Positions 19,852-28,689 of a stretch of DNA of 64,000 bases are shown here, piece by piece; positions within the stretch are counted from its first letter, which is position 1, and every line of letters starts with the position of its first letter. The notes beneath the pieces were generated by a model. It did not search any database and was not told where the DNA came from. It was given only the letters and a program-made list of their open reading frames with translations. Both the position numbers and the translations under genes were made by a program. Origin of the DNA: Haematococcus lacustris. Taxonomy: Eukaryota; Chlorophyta; Chlorophyceae; Chlamydomonadales; Haematococcaceae. The stretch spans positions 5,090,679 through 5,154,678 of the forward strand of contig JASKMD010000009.1 of assembly GCA_030144725.1 (NCBI GenBank). The letters are read 5' to 3'.

Positions 19852-20501
19852 GCAAGGTGGTGTGCAGGCCCAGGGGGACAGACCAGCGGCGGGGCAGGGT
19901 GGTGCTTGTGGATGAGCACCGCACCAGCCGGGTCAGCTCAGCAATGAATGGCCAGCAGCCCTGTGAGAGGCAGCTGAACAAACGCAGGGCCACCAGGCCT
20001 GCAGGCTGGAAGCCACCAGCAGGTCAGGTGGAACACTGCCTAGTGCGCCCAGCCTGGAGCCAGCAGCGTGACCAGCCGGTGCGGGGCATGATGTGGTGCC
20101 CTGTAGTGGCCCCACGCAAGCCCCCACAGGCCCCACGCAGCAGCCAGGAAGCCTCACAGGCAGCAGCCTCAGAGCCTGGGCCCAGCACTCCCCTGCCAGC
20201 CAAGCGCAGCAAGCGCACCAAGGCTGAGCCGGCAGCTGAGCCCACCAAGGCCCAGGGCAAGGCTGCCAAGGCAAAGCCAGCACCACAGCCGGGCAGGTGG
20301 CTGGACAGGGACTGCAATGCAGCGCTGAACATGCAGCGCATTGGGGAGAGCAAGTGGCGGCCGGTGGAGCTGTGCTACTGGCCAGAGCAGGGGAAGCTGC
20401 CAGCCAAGGGCAAGGAGTACCCTGGCCTGGGCTACAAGCGGCTGCGAGACAAGCCACCCAAGGCCCAGCAGCAGCAGCAGCAGCCTGCTGGGGCACAGTA
20501 G
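19852..20501 (+). pseudogene. Fanzor nuclease C-terminal half, copy D, open frame
   Basis: The frame is unbroken from KVVCRPRGTDQRRGRVVLVD through EHRTSRVSSAMNGQQPC, MMWCPVVAPRKPPQ, the basic linker PAKRSKRTKAEP, and GRWLDRDCNAALNMQRIG to the Gln-rich end and TAG. EHRTSR matches the usual TnpB/Fanzor (E)xRTS motif better than the VHRTSR of copy A. The RuvC-III Asp of LDRD is present. RuvC-I and the rest of the N-terminus are missing, so it cannot be a complete nuclease. It is the best template here for recognising full-length relatives elsewhere. Confidence 0.72.
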
Positions 20502-20773
20502 TGTGTGTCCCCCCTATCTTGAGCTGTCATCAGCTTTCAATCAGTGCATGTTTGTCATGCCAACTCTACGTCATAGCCCTCCGGGGTCAGGCAATGCTGT
20601 AGGTGGTAGGCGACCATGACCATGTGTATGCCATGTGTATGCCATGTGTATGCCATGTGTAGGCCATGAGCATGCCATGTGATGGGAACTCCACACAGAA
20701 AAGACACTGTTTTGTAGTGGTCCACAATTAGTGTGTTCGACTGCAATGAAGGCTCAAGGTTGAGAGCCAAGGT
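20502..20773 (+). ncRNA. Conserved 3' module of Fanzor copy D, candidate guide-RNA scaffold
   Basis: Same ordered blocks as in copy A, with the terminal hairpin GGCTC/GAGCC and three GTGTATGCCAT units. The adjacent DNA that would form a guide is GCTGGCCTCCCTTCTTGC. It is a candidate by homology and position only. Confidence 0.35.
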
Positions 20774-21605
20774 GCTGGCCTCCCTTCTTGCAACGTGTGC
20801 CGGAGTCAATGAGCACCCTCTGTCTTGTGGTGGCACATTGCTGCATGGCTTGCTGCACTGCCAGCTGCAGCTGGGGGCTGGTGAGCACTCTGTCCAACAG
20901 CTGAGCCTGCTGTTCTGCTGTGCCACAGCGCCCAAACACCTTCATTAGCTCCTGACCCATGCGCTCAAACTGCTTGTCACGGGGACCCGCTGCTGATCCG
21001 CGCTTCCTGCCCCTGCCCCTGCCCCAGCCCCTCTCCCTGCTCCTCCCCTTGTCGGTGTGGGGTGCACTGCGTTGCGCTGTGACAGCACGGGTGGCAGCTG
21101 CGGGGGGGGGGGGGCTGCTGCGGGGGAGGGGGAGGGGGAGTGAGGGGGGCAGCAACATGCCCGCAGCTTTGGCAGCCCCCCTCTCTCTGAGGAGCTGTAT
21201 GTTGCTGGGTGAAAAGCACCTGCTCCGTTCAGCAGGGCTAATGCCCAGCGGACAGGCCAGGTTTTGGTCGTGCCAAGGGCAGGGGTCGGGGCTAGGGCTG
21301 CAGCTGGAGCAGGGGCTGGGGCAGGGGTTGGGGCTGTGATGAGGGCTAAGGTGAGGGCGAGGGCTGGGATGGTGGCAGGGGCTGGCATGGGGGCGAGGGC
21401 AAGGACTGTGGCTGGCGATGGGGCTAGTCCTGGGCTCATGCTGGGGCTGGGTTGGCGGCTGCATGGAGGCTGATGGCATGCTGTCAGCCGGCGTATTGAC
21501 CTCGCAGTGGATGGCCCCTTGCTGCTGGGGTGCGGGAGTGCCACGACCCTGCTCCCCAGGTAATGCTGCCAGTGGGGATGTCAAGAAGGGCCTGCAGCAC
21601 ATCAT
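20754..21605 (-). CDS. Hypothetical Pro/Ser/Arg-rich protein, C-terminus supplied by a Fanzor end
   Basis: A 283-codon open frame. The N-terminal two thirds are Pro/Ser/His-rich and repeat-driven. The last 70 residues look like a real folded segment (RDKQFERMGQELMKVFGRCG, AEQQAQLLDRVLTSPQLQLA, VQQAMQQC), probably helical. The final residues QHLGSQP and the TGA lie in the antisense of the Fanzor terminus (20773-20754), so the element truncated or replaced the original C-terminus. CTGCAG/GCCCTTCTTGAC near 21595 could be a splice acceptor, so the start is uncertain. No family is recognised. Confidence 0.4.
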   Translation of the reverse strand: MMCCRPFLTSPLAALPGEQGRGTPAPQQQGAIHCEVNTPADSMPSASMQPPTQPQHEPRTSPIASHSPCPRPHASPCHHPSPRPHLSPHHSPNPCPSPCSSCSPSPDPCPWHDQNLACPLGISPAERSRCFSPSNIQLLRERGAAKAAGMLLPPSLPLPLPRSSPPPPAAATRAVTAQRSAPHTDKGRSRERGWGRGRGRKRGSAAGPRDKQFERMGQELMKVFGRCGTAEQQAQLLDRVLTSPQLQLAVQQAMQQCATTRQRVLIDSGTRCKKGGQHLGSQP

Positions 21606-22189
21606 GGCAGGGCAGGTAGCATGCAGGTAGCAGTACCTTCAGCTGTACCTTAAGCTTCACATGTGCCTCATTCATTGTCCCCACTCCCAGCCCCACACCC
21701 TACCCCTCCCTCCCTTGTTACCTAGGTTGCATGATGTGCTGCAGCCCAACTTCCAATCAGCCAAGCTGTACCTCAGCATCTTGCTGTGTTTACAGCTCAG
21801 TCGGCGTTGTCACAGCACTGTAGGGTGGGAGGGGTGGAGCATCTTGCTATCAGGCTGTCACTGCAGAGGGCGCAACGGTGTGGGTACTTGCTGTATCTGC
21901 TGGAGAAGTGCAACAGCAATTGACTTGCTGGCCTGTGCCTCGCTGCAAGACCTGCAGCCAAAGGACCAATGAAGGGCAGGGCAAGTCAGGCTAGGGCCAT
22001 AGCCAGGGCAGGGCTGGTGCAGGGCAGGCCTGGTGCAGGGCAGGCACACAGGAGTGATGAGTGGTGCTGCCACCAGGGTGTGGTGCTGGGTGGAGTGACG
22101 AAACAGGCTGTAACGTGAGTGTGCAGCTGGCTTGCCTTGTCAGCCCATCACTCAGGCGACCCCAACTAGCAAAAAATGACAGGAAATGA
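21606..22189. other. No recognised gene
   Basis: 21985-22045 has short repeats of GGGCAGG(C/G)CTGGTGCA. Otherwise nothing is supported. Confidence 0.45.
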
Positions 22190-22430
22190 TAGGAAACCGA
22201 CCCCTGGTAATCAAAACGACGCCGCGTCTCAGCCACGTGGTTTCTATTTATGTTTCGCACATCCCTGGATAGAGGACTCTGTCAGCTATGCGGTGCAGCT
22301 TGTAACATTAAATACCGTGCAGTGTGCTGGGTGCTATGGCGGCTCAAATCTTGACATTCAACTTCATGCCAGTTTTGCTCATGCGGGCCTCGCCGCGACC
22401 GACCGCCGCGACCGACGTGGCCCAGTAGCC
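22190..22430 (+). repeat. Dispersed repeat, 5' part (partner 53560-53785)
   Basis: Shared landmarks are GACGCCGCGTCTCAGCCACG, AGCTATGCGGTGCA, GTGCAGTGTGCTG and GACCGCCGCGACCGAC. In the 53.5 kb copy the next block (GGCATGGCCTCACTCGCAAG) follows at once. Here that block lies 1.4 kb downstream at 23861. Confidence 0.8.
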
Positions 22431-22711
22431 TCTGCAAACAGTCAGGGACAGTCGCCGCAGTCAAAACAATGCACATGGCACGCCAAACCGATGTAACGAC
22501 GCCCCTCCACCCATGCTCGGAAGTATACAAGGCTGCTGCATTGCTTGACCGGTTCGTGAGTAGTACCTACTACCTGGCCACTCGGTAAGGCCACTCAAGG
22601 TGTGTAGGACATTGCTACGTTACCTTGCTCGACATGTTGGGTCCGATCCCTCCCGCCCGCCCTCGCTTGCGTGTCGAGCTTGTGTCCAGCTCCGCCCTGA
22701 CCCCCTGCTGC

Positions 22712-23284
22712 TCAGCTGGAGGGGTGGGCAGCCCAGGGGCAGCACCAGCACCAGCTGTCTGCTGCTGCCAAGGGGGGTGCAGCAGGAGGGGGGGGCAGGT
22801 CAGGGGCGGCACCAGCACCAGCTGCCTGCTGCTGCCAGGGGGGTGCAACAGGAGGGGGGGGCAGGTCAGGGGCAGCACCAGCACCAGCTGTCTGCTGCTG
22901 CCAGGGGGGTGCAGCAGGAGGGGGGGGCAGGTCAGGGGCGGCACCAGCACCAGCTGCCTGCTGCTGCCAAGGGGGTGCAGCAGGAGGGGGGGGCAGGTCA
23001 GGGGCGGCTACTGTGTTGCAGATATGGGCCATGACAAGACCCTTCAGCTTGGGCTTCAGCCACCCCTTCATAAGCTCCTGCTGGTGGAAGCGAAGGTAAG
23101 CTTGCAACTCCCTAACAGATAGCTTCTCAGCCTCCTGGACAGTGGTGTGGCTGTAATTGTATATATATGTGCCATGCGCGTCCCACACACGAGGGTCACA
23201 CATTGGCAGCCGCTGCCCTGTCCTCTTCTGCTGCTGGCCCTCCACTTCCTGCTGTTGCTGCTGGTCTTCCTGTTCTTGCTGCAT
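22712..23284 (-). CDS. Gln-rich protein with SAP-like helix-turn and Pro-rich minisatellite tail
   Basis: From the ATG at about 23284 the protein is Gln-rich (MQQEQEDQQQQQEVEG). A folded-looking part follows (RLPMCDPRVWDAHGTYIYNY), then KLSVRELQAYLRFHQQELMK and GWLKPKLKGLVMAHI. The latter resembles a SAP motif (two helices, DNA-binding), but that call is weak. The rest is four repeats of APDLPPPPAAPPWQQQAAGA encoded by the minisatellite. A splice acceptor upstream of the ATG (CTGCAAAG) is possible, so an upstream exon may exist. Function unknown. Confidence 0.4.
   Translation of the reverse strand: MQQEQEDQQQQQEVEGQQQKRTGQRLPMCDPRVWDAHGTYIYNYSHTTVQEAEKLSVRELQAYLRFHQQELMKGWLKPKLKGLVMAHICNTVAAPDLPPPPAAPPWQQQAAGAGAAPDLPPPPAAPPWQQQTAGAGAAPDLPPPPVAPPWQQQAAGAGAAPDLPPPPAAPPLAAADSWCWCCPWAAHPSS
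22738..23010. repeat. Minisatellite, about four 66-bp units
   Basis: The units start at about 22741, 22809, 22875 and 22939 and contain GCACCAGCACCAGCTGTCTG, then GGGGGGTGCAGCAGGAGG. Unit lengths vary slightly through G-run length. Confidence 0.85.
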
Positions 23285-25452
23285 CCTCTTTGCAGTGAGG
23301 GGGCTGGGAGGGGGTGGGAGGGGGGGTTAGAGGGCCGGGCTGGGGTTGGGAGGGGGTGAGCGGAGGTAGGAAGGCGATGCTGGGCTGGGGAGGGGGGGGG
23401 GCTGCAATGGGCAGGGTCGGATGGGCTAATCATTCCTGCAAGGCAAAGTCGGGTCACGCCAATGTCATTTCAAGCAGGCCTGATCAACTAATTGCCATGC
23501 TTTCTTCTCCAGCAGTTGTGGCGTTGAGTAAGGAACAGAGTTATGTAGCGAAACACTGGAAAGTCACAGTGGTCAGCTCACAACATGCCATTTTGTTAAT
23601 GAGGGTCCCTTTTCCTGTGTGACTAGCGAGAGAGAGACGCACATTTCCCGCATTTGCAACAATGTCGCTACATCACATGCCCAGCGATGGCCCTCCAACA
23701 CCGCCTGCACCAACAAAAGGCTCGCGGAGCGAGCCTGGCGGGCTGTAATGTGATTGTACTTCCGGCTGGATGCCAGGCGGAGTTCCCTCATTGGTGCCAC
23801 TACTCACCACTAGAACAATCGATAGTGAGCAGCTGAGGTGTGTCCGCGCTCGCTTGCGCCGGCATGGCCTCACTCGCAAGAGTTAACGCGCCGCTTGCCA
23901 GTAGATGGGCAATAATTTGCAGCTGCCAGTGTGATGAACACTATCGAAAACGGTTCAGTATGGTGAGGTCAGTGGCTCGGTGGCAGGCCTAGTGAGGATA
24001 GAGAGCCCCGGCAGGTGGGGTGCAGATACATGTTGGGAAGTGGCTTTCTTACACAGCCTTGCACACAGTGAACTCAAACGAACATGGTCCGAAGTCCCAA
24101 ACCCCTAGTGGGCGGCCAAGCAGCCTGACGGCTGACGGCTTAAGCGGTGTAAGCCACCTATCAGGAAATGAACACGGTGCCAAAGCAACAGTCAGGACTG
24201 ACAAAAACTCCATGATCTGTACGTCCACCATAAATCAGAGCCTCCCAACTCTCTTGAAAAGAGGGTGTGTCCTTTACACGAGGTTTATTTCTCGCTCAGG
24301 ATGCCGATTGAGCATCGAAACACACCAGTGTGTAGAGGACTCGCTTGGCTACACGTAATGCCTGTTCTCAGCTCTATTGAATTTGTACATGATGCAGTAC
24401 CTGGGCGTGAACCTGGCATACATTTTGTGGGCAGATATCACCATGCACGCCTCCTCCACCCTCGACCTTCTTAATGACGCTGTGATGACGCAAACCCAAG
24501 TATGTGTGCAGTCGCGCTTTGTGTTGCGATGGCCGAAATCGCGAGTTTGAAACCTAAGAAGCTGAAATGCCTCTTTAACGCACCCACACCACTACTTATG
24601 TTGCGATTAGGACAGCTGCATACTTCTTAGCATCGATTACCTTTCACTCGTCATTTGTGTCGCTCGCGCTGTCACGCGTAAGACGGAGTAGTTGTATGCT
24701 CTAGCGGTTCAACAAGACACTATGTGCCCCCTTCACCTTTGATTACAGTAGACTATCTGGCCTGATAGTCAAACTGACCGCGGGACCCTTCATACTCACG
24801 CCTTTTCTGCTCGTTTCGCTGTCTACGCCCCGTATTCGTTGTAGCTAGAGCATGTGTGCAGATGCACAGTCTTCGTTCTGTCGCTAAAGCGATTTCGGAC
24901 ATCGCCACCGAGACATGTGGTTCGGTCCACGGTGCTAATACCAAATGCACTCCCTCGCTCACCATGCCCTCCCACCTGGCCCGACTCGCACCCCATGGCA
25001 AGGCAAGGCCTCTACACTCCACAGCTAAAGCCCCCTGGCAACACCACTTTTCACATCTACGTTGACCACTTGCATGCGCTGCCTCTACCAGAATGCCGTG
25101 GCCCAGGTGCCACTGCCAAACCCCTTGCCCTCTCATTTAGACGTCCCTGTACTAGCATGGTTAGAGGGAGGGGAGGCGGGGGCAGCCTAGGATGTGTAAA
25201 CATGCAGGAGCCTTTGCTTTAACGACAATTTGTGTCATGCATGCCACGACGTGCATACCACATTGGTTGGGACTGCAAGCACCCTTCCCAGGCAACTGCA
25301 ACGTCCAAATGCACTCCCCCGCCGTGCCACCACATCGCACCATCTCATGGCGCAACACAATATGACACAATATGGCACATGGCTGCCATAGCTTGACCAA
25401 GCTACACAAGCAAGCACCAGGCATCACATAACTACAAAAAGGGAGAGTGACC
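23285..25452. other. Intergenic, dispersed repeats only
   Basis: 23858-23960 is the displaced 3' part of the repeat begun at 22190. 24205-24260 carries short repeats shared with 29706-29766. No exon chain or domain was found. An open frame at 24753-25136 (-) has no recognisable features. Confidence 0.45.
23858..23960 (+). repeat. Dispersed repeat, 3' part (partner 53779-53880)
   Basis: GGCATGGCCTCACTCGCAAG, GAGTTAACGCGCCGCTTGCC and a diverged end CTAT(C/T)GAAAACGGT are shared with 53779-53875 in the same orientation. Confidence 0.8.
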
Positions 25453-28400
25453 TTAGGCAACACACCCTGGGCCTGAGGAAAGAGCTGCTTTGGTACGCTG
25501 CTCAATGTGCTGCTTCACAAAGCGTCGAAGATTCTGCAACAAGGTCTTTTGGGCTGGTCGGTGCTTGGGTGGGATCTTGTAGAAGTTGATGTAGCCCCAC
25601 AACTGTGCCAAAGTGAAGGCCGCAGCTTCTTTAAGTGTGGTTGCACTGTAGTCAGCTCCTCGAGGATGCCTGCTGCTAGCTGCTCTCAATTGGCCGAGGC
25701 TAGCGACGGTGCCAATGTTGAGCACCAGCTGCTTGTTGCCCCCCACCATGCAAGACTCAGTCACCGCCTTGCGTGCTGCTCGTGCCACTGCAGTCTTGGC
25801 GGCGGATGCACGCTCCATGTCACGTTGTTCTTTCCGGAGGGCCTTCATCCGTGGCTGGAGGTCCACGGCGTCCATGGCACGGAATGATGCAGGGTCAGTC
25901 TTGGCGATGACAGTGCCTAGCAATGCTGCCAGCCCTTGCTTGCTGCCATGTCCATGCTTGGCGTGTTGGAGGGCTGACTCCACATGCGCATTGGACGTTG
26001 GCGCTGCCCCAAAGAAGTGCACCAAGTGCATGAAGAGTCGTGGGCTGCATGCCTCGTTGGCAGCCATGGCTTCGATGTCGGCACGGAACATGGATATAGT
26101 GTTGAACGGATCGTACTCTGCTGGGTTGCATGACTGGGGTGGTAACGACCGGCGCATGCGCTTGCGGTTGCCGTGATCTTGTTGACGCTCCTCCTCCTGT
26201 TGTTGCTCCTCCCAAGCCTCCCACTGCTTGCGGTTCGCAGCATCCTCTTCCAACACCCTCCTGGCTGCGTGGGCTGCATATGTTGCATCGGAAGACGCCA
26301 TTGCAGGAAGGAGATGGGGAAGTTGCAGGTACACTTTGCTGTGCGCACCCAAGTACTTGAACATAGCGTCGATGTGCTGAGTGATGAGGTGGACTAGCTC
26401 AAGCTTGACCACCTCCCACTGTGAAGGGGGGACGAGCTCTTGTGCCCGTGAGAAGAGTTCAGGGAAGTCCTCGTCCACAAGTGCCCCCAATAGGCTGTCT
26501 GACAGGGCTTCTACATGCCGCGCCACCTCAAATGCGTGCATGCCCCCCCCAGTGGCAGCCCAGCCTAGCTCGGGCATAATGATCTGCTGCCCCACCACAG
26601 CCACCACCATGACTTGCAAGGTGAATGTGGTGTTAAGCAACAGGCCACTCAGCTCCGCTGCCCAGTCCGGGGCCAAAGCTCCCCGCTCTTCCATGATGAT
26701 AGCCACGGCCTTGGTGACGGGCCCAAGCACACGGGTAAGGGATAGGCAAGCTGTCACGAAGCTGCCCCACCGGGTAAGGGTAGGGAAGCTGGGCTTGGAC
26801 CACCCCCCCATATTGGGCAGCCCATCCCAATGCCCCATGATGAGGCTGCAAAGTCGCTCAATGCTAAAGGCAACCTCCGCTGACAACCCTTGCCGCCCAC
26901 GGTCCTCTGCCTTGCCCCATGCTGTCAGGCCCTGGTGCAAAACATTGTGGTAGAGATGGCTGAGGCAAGGCCAGAACATGATTAGGGCCAGGCCTTGACG
27001 CCTGCGGGAAAGGTTGACGAGGGCGACAAGGCCACCCGTGCGCCCAACATTGCTTGCAGCACTGTCCACTGTGACACTAGCCAGCAACTCCCACAGATTG
27101 GCCTCTTTGAGTAGCTGCTCCAAATCATGTGCTTGTGCTGCCGCAGTGCTGTCGGGGCACTTGCGGATATCAAGCACTCGACACAAGATCCTGGACGGCT
27201 CTTGGCCATGTGTTAGGATCTGGGCGGGCGTAGGGGGGCCAGCAGCCAAGGGCGTAGGGGGGCCAGCAGCCAAGGGCGTAGGGGGGCCAGCAGCCAAGGG
27301 CGTAGGGGGGCCAGCAGCCAAGGGCGTAGGGGGGTCAGCAGCCAAGGGCGTAGGGGGGCCAGCAGCCAAGGGCGTAGGGGGGCCAGCAGCCAAGGGCGTA
27401 GGGGGGCCAGCAGCCAAGGGCGTAGGGGGGCCAGCAGCCAAGGGCGTAGGGGGGCCAGCAGCCAAGGGCGTAGGGGGGCCAGCAGCCAAGGGCGTAGGGG
27501 GGCCAGCAGCCAAGGGCGTAGGGGGGCCAGCAGTCAGGCTTGAGGTGGGCAGGGAGGGGACAGGAGCTGGGATGGATGCACTTGCACAAAACAGCACAAC
27601 CTTGCCATTCTTGATGGTGCAGCCATCCATCTGGACGTGAACTGCTGGCGCTTTGCTCAACTGGCCTGCGCATGCACACACGCACATCCCAACTCCAGTC
27701 CAGCTTATTCAAATTTTGGCACTACCACATATCAACACCCCATGGTAACAACCCATGGAGACCCCCCATAACAGCATCCCACAACAACCTCACCACAACA
27801 ACCCATAACAACACCTCATGGTAACACCCCATGGTAACACTCTGGTAACATTCCATGGTACTCACTTTTGAATGTGCCTTGGATTTTACGAGTGAGCATC
27901 AGCTGGTGGCGACGTACTGTGGAAGGCCCAGCTTGAGGTTGAGGTGGGGCATCTGGGAACTCTGCAGCCGCCACAGCTGTGCGCAGGGGGCCAAGCTGCT
28001 GGCATGACACGTTGGGCAAAGTCAACAGCGCCGCGTTGCTGCATGCATAGGCTGCAGTGAAGGCTCCCGTCACAGTATCACGCTCCTTGTGGCAAGGGGG
28101 GGGGGGGGGCCTTGAAGGCTGTTGCTGGGCTGGCTGCTTGTGTGCATGGCGGTGCACCCCACATGGCATGCCATCGCTTCAAGGTGTAGAGTGACACCTC
28201 ATTGCGTTGCAGCCAAGACATTTTGTCTCGCACGTCCTTGGGCATGGCCTTCCTAGCTGCTGCTTGCTGTGCCTGCGTGACCGCCAGCTGGGTTCCCATG
28301 CTCCTGACCTTGCTCTTACATGCTGCCAGCTCTTGTTTTGCAGCTGAAAGTTTTGCTTGGCAGCGGTGCAAAGACACTTGCAAGGCAAGCACCTCGTTCT

Positions 28401-28689
28401 CAGACTGCTGCAGCGCGCGCTGGGACCGGTGCAATTGCTCTTGGCACACTTGGAGGTCGGTGGCGGTGCGCATGTTCACACTCTGGCATGAGCGAAGCTG
28501 AGATCTGGCCTCTTCAAGTTCTGCCTCAGTGTCAGCAGCTGCCTCTGTGGCAGCAGTTGCCTCTGTGGCAGCAGCTGCCTCTGTGGCAGCAGACATGAGA
28601 GTTTGTTGTTGCTGAGCTGCTGCTGCAAGAGCAAGCCCCAGAGCACGGTTGGCCCTACTGGCCTTGGTGCGTTTGCTGAGACCACCCAT
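25453..28689 (-). CDS. hAT-like transposase with N-terminal coiled coil (frame break at a 14-C run)
   Basis: Model: segment 28689-27866, intron with GTGAGT donor and GCGCAG acceptor, exon 27665-25453 (A joined to GC gives Ser). The ATG at 28689 opens a 150-residue Glu/Gln/Ala coiled coil. Then come KIQGTFKS and VHVQMDGCTIKNGKVVLF (first catalytic Asp region), an insertion of 13 AAGPPTPL repeats, VTVDSAASNVGRTGG (second Asp), FWPCLSHLYHNVL, SFPTLTRWGSF, and near the C-terminus FFGAAPTSNAHVESALQ, like the hAT segment carrying the Glu. No BED zinc finger is visible. Between the coiled coil and ERDTVTGAF the frame changes at a run of 14 C (minus strand, 28109-28096). One base fewer would leave about 1,011 codons open. 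This is either a decayed gene or a homopolymer-length error. hAT transposases act by cut and paste in the nucleus. Terminal inverted repeats were not found with confidence. Confidence 0.7.
27228..27534. repeat. 24-bp minisatellite inside the transposase gene, 13 units
   Basis: The unit is GGCGTAGGGGGG plus CCAGCAGCCAAG, in frame, giving PPTPLAAG on the minus strand. One unit has a G-to-D change (GGTCAG at about 27331). The near identity of the units points to recent expansion. Confidence 0.95.

Larger units (their letters stand above)
19852..20773 (+). mobile_element. Fanzor element, copy D (5'-truncated, best C-terminus)
   Basis: Similarity to copy A starts at GCAAGGTGGTGTGCAGGCCC and runs to the fixed end CAAGGT at 20773, followed by GCTGGCCTCCC. 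The 5' part is missing. I found no matching direct repeat at the 5' side. The 3' module 20502-20773 is complete, with three GTGTATGCCAT units. Confidence 0.75.
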
